This document shows positions 1 to 7,384 of a stretch of 32,044 nt of DNA, piece after piece. A program made the position numbers and the translations under genes. This stretch comes from Chara braunii (taxonomy: Eukaryota > Streptophyta > Charophyceae > Charales > Characeae). How positions within the stretch are numbered: the first letter of the stretch is position 1; each line of letters begins with the position of its first letter. The notes below the pieces were generated by a model. The model ran no database searches. It was given only the letters and a program-made list of their open reading frames with translations, and was not told the origin of the DNA. The stretch spans positions 2,976,110 through 3,008,153 of the forward strand of contig BFEA01000059.1 of the NCBI GenBank assembly GCA_003427395.1, given 5' to 3'.

Positions 1-121
1 GCACTCGGCCGGAGCGGCCTAAGGAAGCTCCATTTGTGTGTTCGCGACGAGGTTGGTCCAACTCCTGCGTGACGCGGCTGAGAGGGTCCCGCGCTGCCGC
101 GTGCGACCGATGCGCCCGACA
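1..121 (+). repeat. 3' end of the 5' LTR
   Basis: This segment is repeated at 20526-20652 with only a few differences, and the similarity stops at the same CA dinucleotide (120-121 and 20651-20652). Here CA is followed by GG and then a tRNA primer site. At the second copy it is followed by unrelated LINE sequence. That is the arrangement expected at the 3' border of an LTR. Confidence 0.8.
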
Positions 122-123
122 GG

Positions 124-142
124 TGGCGCCGTTGCCGGGGAT
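124..142 (+). other. Primer binding site, tRNA-Asp type
   Basis: The 19 bases TGGCGCCGTTGCCGGGGAT begin two bases after the LTR CA. They are complementary to the 3' end, including CCA, of the plant-type tRNA-Asp(GUC) as I recall it. This is the minus-strand priming site of many plant gypsy elements. No second such site occurs between the integrase and the downstream gag-like frame. Confidence 0.9.
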
Positions 143-529
143 AACGGAAGCCTACCGTTGTCCCTGGTGGAACGACATCCGGGTACAGGAATGAGGGAGA
201 ATTAGGCACATGGGTGGATGAGGGCAGAGCTATGAGGTGGATCGTGTAGTAATCTATGTGGCTGTGTGAGTGTGGATGTTGATCTGATTGGTGGCTTGAT
301 TGGTGGCATGGATAAGGTGAATAGGTGAGCAATTTTTATTTTAAGAACGAACCTTACCTAGGTGAGTTTAGAAAAGATAGAAAGTAGGATGTCCGTCAGG
401 TCTAGAATGTCGGGTACTTAAGTGGTTAGCCCAATAGATTCGTGGTGGACAGGGCTGCTGAATGGAACCTTTTGTCCTATCGTCTTTTATAACAGGGGGG
501 GGGGTTGAAGCCGAAGGCAGTCAGTTATA
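143..529 (+). other. Untranslated leader of the gypsy element
   Basis: 387 bases between primer site and first gag ATG, with no coding potential that I can see. A run of ten G lies at 495-504, shortly before the gag start at 530. Packaging or dimerisation signals would be expected here in the family, but I cannot point to one. Confidence 0.5.
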
Positions 530-2283
530 ATGCCAGAGGAAATGGCAGACGGTGGGAGAAGGCTCATAACGATCGACGACCTTATAGACGCCCTGGATAA
601 GCGCGAGAGAGCGCCAAGCAATGTCCCGAAGGTTGATACTTTCCACTTCAAGGGAGAGCGGGTATCCGACTGGTTGGAACTGATGGAGCAAGCACTGGTA
701 GGGTTGTCGGATGAGGTTAAGCTCCAGCGAGTCTTAAGATATGTCCTTCATAGCCACCATTAGGAGGTGGGCAAGGTCGTGGATGCAGCTAATGGTAGTT
801 GGGCGAGGTTCGGGGACCTGATGCGGAGAAAGTACAGGCTGGGAGATGGGTTACTGACCACGGCGGATTTGGAGGCAATGAATAAGGAGGATTTCTCCAC
901 GATCAGGGCCTTCGTGCACAAGTTTAAGAAGAAGGCAACAAGGTGCACGGGATGTCAGAGGAGGCGCAATGTGCCATCTTTCTGGGGTTGCTCACGGGTT
1001 CGGAGGCCTCAGAACAGACGAGCCATGGGGGAGGGAGTGAGAAGCTCACCTGGGCCACTATCGACAAGGGAGTGGAAGAGGGGAGTCTGGATCAGGTGGA
1101 GGAGCACCAGGTACGGTTGCAAAGACGTAAGAGGAAGGAGAGAGACGCCAACGCGTCTGGGACACCGGGGGTAAAGAAGATTGTCACGGACGTACTGGCG
1201 GCGTTGGGATATGACGATGAGGTCGAGGTGCGGAAAAGAGGGGTGACCGTGGCCCAAGGTCGGGCATCATGAGCGGTGGATGGAGAGGCGGGGCACGAGG
1301 ACTATGGCGGAGAGGAGACGGGCTCCCAGATCCTGACTAAGGCCCAGAGGAAACAGCGCAATTTACTGACGGGAGGCCAAGGATCTGGAAAAGGGCAAGC
1401 CCCGCAAGCTGTTGTTGCCCCACCACCTACCACCACGACGGTGCCGACGTCAGCAGGGCCCTCACACATGGGGCCGCCGTCAGCCTGTGGGCACTGGGTG
1501 CCGCATTGTCAGCCTACATCCTGGCCCAGTTGCAATCACTGCACCTCGTGTGGAGGTAGTCAAACTCAACCCGGACAAATGGTCCCCTATGCGGGTCCGG
1601 CGGCAAGTATGGGCCCTCCAAGCTACCCCGCAACCCAGGGTCAGTTTGTGGCCCAACCACCTCCCTCCCAACAGGCCTCGCAGGCTAGCGTGGCCGGTGG
1701 AGGAAACCAAGGACAAGGCGGACAAGGCAATGGAGGCCGACGTCAAGGGGGTCGAGGAGGTGGCGGCCGAGGCCGGGGAGGAAATGGTGGGGGTCGTGGG
1801 GGTGGTTGGAATGGTCAAAGGGGCCAGAACTAAGGCGGTCGGGGCGGCCAGGAAGTGGGGCAAGGGTATGGGAGGCCCCGCTTTGATTGGCGAAATGCCA
1901 CCTGTTGGCATTATGGCGATGTAGGCCACACTGTGCGGTTCTGCGAGTGGCGGCGGGAGGATGAATTGTCAGGGTTAATCTCCTCCTGTATGGACGGGGA
2001 TATATATGACAAGTGGGGTGAGCATATCGACCCCAGGACCCCGGGAGGAATCAGGCAGGAGGCCCTCCGACGAGCAGCAGCAGGACCGACAACACCCCCG
2101 ACAGTGTTTAGGATGTGGCAGGAGAAGGAAGAGCCGATCGTAAGAGTCGAGGAGATTGTAGGGGATAGTGAGGAGGTCATTCAGCAACTAAAGGCAGGGA
2201 CTATAAGGGAGGAACCAATAGTCGTCGAATCGGATGACGAGGGGCAGGAAGGCGAAGGAGAGTCGGACATGGCCCTCCTGGGA
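530..2283 (+). pseudogene. gag: gag polyprotein, broken
   Basis: Structural capsid-nucleocapsid protein of the gypsy element. The first ATG after the leader (530) opens a frame with a gag-like pattern (a WLELMEQAL stretch, then WARFGDLMRRKYR and FVHKFKKKA). TAG interrupts it at 761-763. The frame shifts near 940, then carries TGA at 1270-1272 and TAA at 1831-1833, and shifts again near 2270. A glycine/arginine RGG-type stretch (about 1705-1830) precedes a CCHC knuckle at 1903-1944, both expected to bind RNA. In the knuckle the second cysteine is tyrosine (C-x2-Y-x4-H-x4-C), explained by one G-to-A change, so zinc binding is probably lost. An acidic tail follows. At least three stops and two frameshifts make this a pseudogene. 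Confidence 0.8.
1903..1944 (+). other. gag CCHC zinc knuckle with mutated second cysteine
   Basis: The translated motif CWHYGDVGHTVRFC has the spacing C-x2-C-x4-H-x4-C, except that position 4 is tyrosine (TAT). A single transition from TGT accounts for it. Confidence 0.75.
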
Positions 2284-2285
2284 GG

Positions 2286-3026
2286 ATGGAAGATCTGCTG
2301 GAAAAGGTGGGAAGATACCAGCGGAAGTTGCATGCCCTGTGTGAAGAAGCCCGAGAGTGGGAGGCCAACCTGCTTGAGGTCTTCCTCTACGACTCCGGAC
2401 CTGAGCCTTCGCCAGGACAACAAGGGTACCCAAGGGTGGCGACCGTAGGGACGGGCCCTAGGTCAGGTATGGCCTATAGACCCCCCACGTCGTATGGGAG
2501 GGTGCCACAGGCGGCTCAGACCAGAAGCCAAAATAAGGCCGGGCCTAGCCAAGAGCCCAGTCAGGCACCCAATCAGGCACCCAATCAGGCACCCAGTCAG
2601 GCACCTCCTCGAGGGGAGCCTGAGCCAAGACACAGGAAGGAGGTGGTGGAAGTCCCGGAGGAAGAGGAAGAGGATGACGACGAAGAGGATGAGAGGCTCC
2701 GACAAGAGGAGGGTCAGCGCGCGGAGCTGAGGGCCAAAAAGAGAGGAGCCCGGGAGGAGGCCGAGCCAAGTCTGCCTGACAGCGTGCCCAAGAGGAAGAA
2801 GTATACGGTCCGGATGGAGGAAGGCTTTGATGTGGAGCGGATGGTGGACAAGCTCCTGGAAGGCCACAATGATCTGATGAACCTGACGGACATCCTGGCT
2901 TCGGCGCCAAGGCTCCGTGGTGAGTTGAAGGGACGACTGTCGCGAAGGCTGGTGCCAAATGTCCATCTGAGTACGGTCCTGCCTAGAGAGGTGGAGTGGA
3001 CTGAGGAAGGGACAAGGATGGATTGA
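2286..3026 (+). pseudogene. gag-protease linker region
   Basis: Low-complexity acidic frame joining gag to protease. It has a QAP(N/S) tetrapeptide repeated four times (12-bp units at about 2559-2606), then a Glu/Asp-rich block and a basic KRKK segment. The last third (VDKLLEGHNDLMNLTDILASAP and onwards) looks folded. Its frame is the same as the protease frame at 3033, from which it is separated only by TGA at 3024-3026, so the two were one polyprotein. The upstream junction with gag is a frameshift near 2270-2286. I recognise no catalytic motif here. Confidence 0.65.
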
Positions 3027-3032
3027 AAATGT

Positions 3033-3782
3033 GTGGCGTGCGGGCAGGTGGATTTGGTGATAAGGAATCAGAAGTGTACTGGGATGGTGGACACGGGCGC
3101 AGAGATGAACATCATTAGGGAGAAGGAGGCGGTGGTGATAGGCATGGAGATCAACCGCTCGGACCATGGCATGCTGCACGGCGCTAACTGCAAGGCCGCC
3201 TTTTGCGGCACAACGTCAAATGTGATTATAGAGATTGGAAAGGTGCGAGCCAGGACTTGCTTTTTCGTTATGCCCGATGTCGATCACCCCATCCTTCTGG
3301 GGCGGTCGTTCTTGTGCCGGATGGAAATGTTGATCTTCAACAATCACGACGGAACAATGATCCTGCTCCTGTGCGACCCGGCGTGTGGGAATTATGAAGT
3401 TATCACCTGCCGAAACACGGGGCCGGGGAGCGGGAGGAATAGGCCCAATCTAGGCTCGTTCACCTTTGAGGAATCAGAGAACGAGCGGAGACGGCTTTGG
3501 GAAGTGCCCGAGGAGGAAGATAGGGCTGAGGTGATGACATTGAGCCTCACGGACGTGAATAAGGCCATGGAGGTGGTATCGGCTCATGACATGGCGGATC
3601 CGGAGGCCATTAAGGCATTGAGGGAACAAGTTTTGGAGAACCCTCGGGTGGGGGAGGTTGAGTTAGTATATCGGCTCCCGGGAGGGAGGGGAGGCCCTGC
3701 GATGGCCCAGGCCCGAGCGACAAGTCGGCCTTTTTTAGGGGAGGGCTTAAGCAGGGTTCCCAAAGGCAGTACAAGACCATAG
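3033..3782 (+). CDS. Retropepsin-like aspartic protease
   Basis: Processes the Gag-Pol polyprotein. The catalytic loop is MVDTGAE (Asp about residue 20, DNA about 3090). The second retropepsin signature HPILLGRSFL follows about 70 residues later, and the spacing fits the family. The downstream part (about residues 130-249) is the linker to reverse transcriptase. It runs out at TAG 3780-3782 because of a frameshift in the T/G-rich stretch around 3730-3745; the pol frame resumes one frame over by about 3761. The protein would be expressed by fusion, so the ATG at 3033 is only the first one after the TGA and probably not a true start. Motifs look intact; the context is broken. Confidence 0.8.
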   Translation: MACGQVDLVIRNQKCTGMVDTGAEMNIIREKEAVVIGMEINRSDHGMLHGANCKAAFCGTTSNVIIEIGKVRARTCFFVMPDVDHPILLGRSFLCRMEMLIFNNHDGTMILLLCDPACGNYEVITCRNTGPGSGRNRPNLGSFTFEESENERRRLWEVPEEEDRAEVMTLSLTDVNKAMEVVSAHDMADPEAIKALREQVLENPRVGEVELVYRLPGGRGGPAMAQARATSRPFLGEGLSRVPKGSTRP

Positions 3783-3805
3783 ATAAGAAGTGTCGCCCAG
3801 TTCCC

Positions 3806-5674
3806 GTGCTCATCGCAGCGGATGAGGAAGCCTACTACGAGCGGGAGCGAGGGTTGATACGGCGTATGCGGGAGCACGCGTTGACCGGGTCGTGCCGTAT
3901 CAACGACGAAAATGAGGGGAAACTGATAATTGGGGAGCCCGACTTTCTGTCGCCCCAGGAGAGAGCGTTGATGGTGGGGCTGATGAAGAAAAGGCACCGC
4001 GCATATGCATTCAACGACGACGAGCGTGGGAGGCTGGATGTGGATAAGATCCCGACGATCAGGATCCACACGGTCCCACATGAGTCATGGAATCTAAGGG
4101 GCGCGCGGTACCCTAACCCGGACGAGGAAAAGATGGTGGTGGACTACCTGGACGGCAAGATGCGGACGCACGTGGCCGATTATTCCAGTGGGCCGTATGC
4201 GTCGCCTTGGTTTTGTTTTATTAAACCAAATGGGACGCTAAGGTGGGTACAGGACTTGCAACGGCTAAATGCGGTGACAGTGCGAGGCGCGGGAGGATTG
4301 CCGAACGCGGACGCATTGTCAGAATCGTGTGCAGGGAGGCCTATAATCTCGCTTATAGACCTCTACTCGAGGTATGACCAATTCCCCGTATACCCGCCAG
4401 ACAGACCCGTAACGGCAATGCACACTTCCAGAGGGCTGATTCATATGAACGTGGCGCCTCAAGGTTGGACGAATGCAGTGGCGATGGTGCAAAGGCATGT
4501 GATCAGAGCCATGCAGACGGTCAGCCCACATATCACTCAGCCCTATATCGATGACCTGGCGGTCAAAGGTCCGAAGGAGAAGGAGGAAGACGAAGTGATG
4601 TCCGGTGTGCGGCGCTTCGTCTGGAAACATGTCCAAGACATCGACCAGGTTCTGGGGTTATTGGAGGAACATAACCTGACGGTGAGCGGCCCCAAGTCGA
4701 AACATTGTATGAGGGAGGCCACGATTTCAGGTTTTGTTTGTAATGAGGGTGGGCGAAGGTCTGATGTAAAGAAGACAGACAAGATTCTTGAGTGGCCAGT
4801 GCCCTTCCGCTCGATAACAGATGTAAGGAGCTTCCTTGGGACGTGCGGATTTTGGAGGAGCGTTGTGAAGGACTTTGCCACGAAGACGGAGCATTTAAGG
4901 AAGTTGGTGCGCCAGGATCAAGAATGGGTCTGGGGCGAAGACCAGGAAGAGGCGGTCGGTAGGATGAAGGGAGAGTTTAAGGAAGGAGGCTTGGTATTGG
5001 GGACGCCAAACTATGAGGCCACAGAGGAAAGACCATTCGTCATTGAGACGGACGCTGGGCCAACTGCCTTGGGAGGAGTCCTGATTCAGGCAGATACTGA
5101 GGGGAAGGAGAGGCTGCTAAGATTCGAAAGTCGTACCCCCAATACAACTGAAAGGAACTATTCTCAGTTCAAGAAGGAGGCGTTGGCGGTACTCCATTGC
5201 CTAAGGACCTTCCGGAACTATGTTTTTGGCAGAAGGCTCATCTTGAGGATGGACCCTATTGCACTGGCATGTTCCCTGAAGAATTATACTCCATTTGACC
5301 CAACCGTCGCAAGATGGTTGACCTACATTTGGATGTTTAATTTCGAGCTGGAAAGGATCCCAGGGAACAAGAACAGGGCGGATGGGTTAAGCCGCATCAA
5401 CTGGGACGGATCGGACGAGGAATCGATAGAAGACACGCCGCCAGTTGATGGGTTTTTGGATCAAGAGGAGGACGTCCGCCTGCACATAAACGAATGGTCC
5501 CTGCGAGTGCCCAGTTGCGTCAGTCACCCCATATGGCTGGCACCAAAGGAGTACGAGCAAAAGGAAGAGTTAGTCATCAAGCCCTTTCAGGAGGAGGATC
5601 CGTGGGGGGCACCAAAGGAGTACGAGCAAAAGGAAGAGTTAGTCATCAAGCCCTTTCAGGAGGAGGATCCGTGA
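3806..5674 (+). CDS. pol: Reverse transcriptase and RNase H of Ty3/gypsy pol
   Basis: Copies element RNA into DNA. RT fingers/palm: SPWFCFIKPNGTLRWVQD, catalytic Asp in LIDLYS (about residue 185), the MNVAPQGWTNA motif in the place of the usual FGLxNAP, and the active-site box YIDD (about 247-250). RNase H: FVIETDAGPTALGG (Asp about 416), KKEALAVLHCLRTFRNY (Glu about 458), Asp about 483 and RADGLSR (Asp about 526), so the acidic residues are present, although the usual His after the third Asp is Pro. The ATG at 3806 is internal; the frame is open from about 3761. The end carries an exact 23-residue duplication and then TGA at 5672-5674. A second TGA at 5693-5695 follows before the same frame continues as integrase. 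Confidence 0.9.
   Translation: MLIAADEEAYYERERGLIRRMREHALTGSCRINDENEGKLIIGEPDFLSPQERALMVGLMKKRHRAYAFNDDERGRLDVDKIPTIRIHTVPHESWNLRGARYPNPDEEKMVVDYLDGKMRTHVADYSSGPYASPWFCFIKPNGTLRWVQDLQRLNAVTVRGAGGLPNADALSESCAGRPIISLIDLYSRYDQFPVYPPDRPVTAMHTSRGLIHMNVAPQGWTNAVAMVQRHVIRAMQTVSPHITQPYIDDLAVKGPKEKEEDEVMSGVRRFVWKHVQDIDQVLGLLEEHNLTVSGPKSKHCMREATISGFVCNEGGRRSDVKKTDKILEWPVPFRSITDVRSFLGTCGFWRSVVKDFATKTEHLRKLVRQDQEWVWGEDQEEAVGRMKGEFKEGGLVLGTPNYEATEERPFVIETDAGPTALGGVLIQADTEGKERLLRFESRTPNTTERNYSQFKKEALAVLHCLRTFRNYVFGRRLILRMDPIALACSLKNYTPFDPTVARWLTYIWMFNFELERIPGNKNRADGLSRINWDGSDEESIEDTPPVDGFLDQEEDVRLHINEWSLRVPSCVSHPIWLAPKEYEQKEELVIKPFQEEDPWGAPKEYEQKEELVIKPFQEEDP
5541..5672 (+). repeat. Exact in-frame 69-bp tandem duplication in pol
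   Basis: The 69-bp unit (23 codons, beginning CACCAAAGGAGTACGAG) occurs at 5541-5609 and again, without visible mismatch, from 5610 to 5672, where it runs into the stop codon. It lies between RNase H and integrase. Absence of divergence in an otherwise decayed element suggests a recent duplication or an assembly error. Confidence 0.9.
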
Positions 5675-5695
5675 AGAAGTAAGGATGTTGGTTGA

Positions 5696-7117
5696 ATGAT
5701 GAAGTTGGCGCTAGCAGGTACACACAGTCTGGTGGAGGAAGTGAGGACAATAGAGGAAGGCCCCACTCAGGTAGAGGAGCGTGAGCAGTTAATGGGAGGG
5801 ATATACCTGCTCACCAATACGCTCTTCCAAGGAGACTTCGACCGGAAGGGCTCGTTCAGTCACGAGGAGAATGAGATTCTGGTTCCTGAAAGCCGAGACG
5901 ATGAATTCGAGGAAGGAGAAATCAAAGAGGCGTTTCGGGCGGAGGAGTACGATGGGATCTACCGGGAATTGGGGTTGCTCCTATCATGTGAGATGAGGGA
6001 TAGAGATGCAAGTGCCAAGGCACAGAAAATGAGGCACCTCTATGTGGTAAGAGACGACCACTTGTTTATAAAGCGGCAGGTCGGGAACCCCAAGGGGATC
6101 GTATGTGGGAGAAACCGACAAACTGATATCATAGCGGCCCTACACGATGGTATAGCAAGGGGGCACAGGGGAGTAGGTGCCACATGCGCGAAGATAAGCG
6201 AGCTCTACCATTGCGACGGGATGCTGAAGATGGTTATCAAGTACTGCCGGTCCTGTATACCTTGCCAAGAGAGGTCAGCGCAAAGGCTTGGAGAACCCCT
6301 ACACCCAAGGTTAGAAAGGGAGGTGGGTGCGGTCGTACACCTGCACCTGTTATTCATGCTAGCAGGGGAGAATGGGTGTAACTACATCTTCGATGCACGG
6401 GATAACCTTACTGGGTTTGTGGACAGACGAGCTATCCGGACAAAGACTGACCCGATTTTGGCAAATTGCATCAAGGAGTATTACTTGCGATATCCTTTTG
6501 TTAGGGAGTTCGTGATGGATCGAGGATCGGAGTTTACCTGCAATGAGGTGAGGACATTGCTTGCAAGGCATGGCGTAGTGGCCAACTATACTACGGCCAC
6601 ACACCCTCAAGCGAACGCACCTGTGGAGAAGGGGCACAGTACCATCATGAATCTTCTGGCTAAGTGGACAGAGGGCAAACCTGGTCAGTGGTCGAAGTTC
6701 CTACGGGCAGCTTTCTTCGTGGAGAATGTTACTGTAAAGAAGACCACCAAGTACGCGCCAGCCACGCTATGGTACGGGAGGCGTGCCACCTTTCCCATAG
6801 AAAGCTTTATGAAGACGTGGAGGCGCCAGGACCTGGAGGTAAACCTGTCTTTCGAAGAACTGCTCGATATTCGGGCGCGGCAAGTGGGGGCGGCCGAAGA
6901 AAGATTGCGAGAGGCCGTTGGTCAGGTGGAAAGGAGTCGCATGGAAGATAAGATGAGGTGGGACCAGATGGCACGGGTAAGAAAGGAACCATTGTCGGTA
7001 GGGGATGTCGTAATATTATACGACTCCTCTTTGGAAAAACAATGGTCGAGGAAGCTTGACAAGAGATGGTTGGGCCCCTATAGAATATTGCGGTACGGCG
7101 AATTTGGGGCCTATTAG
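5696..7117 (+). CDS. Integrase of Ty3/gypsy pol, first catalytic residue altered
   Basis: Inserts element DNA into the genome. N-terminal HHCC zinc domain: His 150 and 157, then Cys 187 and 190 (SCIPCQ). Catalytic core: Asp about 275 (FVMDRGSEF) and Glu about 311 (PQANAPVEKGHS). At the place of the first Asp the protein reads VHLHLLFM with His 217 (CAC, 6344-6346), one base from GAC, so the DDE triad is probably incomplete. The C-terminal part (LSVGDVVILYDSS and RWLGPYRI) is the chromatin/GPY-type region. TAG at 7115-7117 truncates it; the same frame continues with IEELDGT and similar residues to a final TAG at 7193-7195, which I take as the original end. It shares its frame with RT-RNase H. 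Confidence 0.88.
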   Translation: MMKLALAGTHSLVEEVRTIEEGPTQVEEREQLMGGIYLLTNTLFQGDFDRKGSFSHEENEILVPESRDDEFEEGEIKEAFRAEEYDGIYRELGLLLSCEMRDRDASAKAQKMRHLYVVRDDHLFIKRQVGNPKGIVCGRNRQTDIIAALHDGIARGHRGVGATCAKISELYHCDGMLKMVIKYCRSCIPCQERSAQRLGEPLHPRLEREVGAVVHLHLLFMLAGENGCNYIFDARDNLTGFVDRRAIRTKTDPILANCIKEYYLRYPFVREFVMDRGSEFTCNEVRTLLARHGVVANYTTATHPQANAPVEKGHSTIMNLLAKWTEGKPGQWSKFLRAAFFVENVTVKKTTKYAPATLWYGRRATFPIESFMKTWRRQDLEVNLSFEELLDIRARQVGAAEERLREAVGQVERSRMEDKMRWDQMARVRKEPLSVGDVVILYDSSLEKQWSRKLDKRWLGPYRILRYGEFGAY

Positions 7118-7261
7118 ATCGAGGAGCTGGACGGGACAGGCTGGCAGGATTGGGTATCAGGGACCAGGCTGAAGAAGTTCATGGCCAGGGAATAGGTAAA
7201 GAATTCTACCCTTCTCAGAGTAAACTGGTCCTTGAGGTATCGCATGTTATGGTCAGGGCAG

Positions 7262-7362
7262 GTGAGGGAGTAGGAAAAGGCATGTGTATTGTCATAAAAA
7301 CTTGAGGAGCCGAAGGCTAACCTTGTTGTGTGCCTGCTTGCTTTCTCTCGCCTGTTGTGCAG
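7262..7362 (+). other. Intron-like segment between pol and the downstream gag-like frame
   Basis: A strong donor CAG|GTGAGG (GT 7262-7263) is followed 101 bases later by a pyrimidine-rich acceptor ending TGTGCAG (AG 7361-7362). A consensus branch site CTAAC (7317-7321) lies about 42 bases before the AG. The exon side starts 22 bases before ATG 7385 of the next frame. Inference: a splice acceptor here could create a subgenomic RNA for that frame. Splicing itself is not shown by the sequence. Confidence 0.45.
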
Positions 7363-7384
7363 GTCTGACTTTTCGAAGACAGCC

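Noticed and set aside
2874-2880. CTGATGA in gag as a hammerhead core
   Set aside because: No stem II and no GAAA at the right distance. The same holds for CTGATGA at 3980-3986.
2463-3179. Long antisense frame opposite the gag-protease region
   Set aside because: It arises from the biased codon content of the sense frame, has no domain, and overlaps a clear protease.
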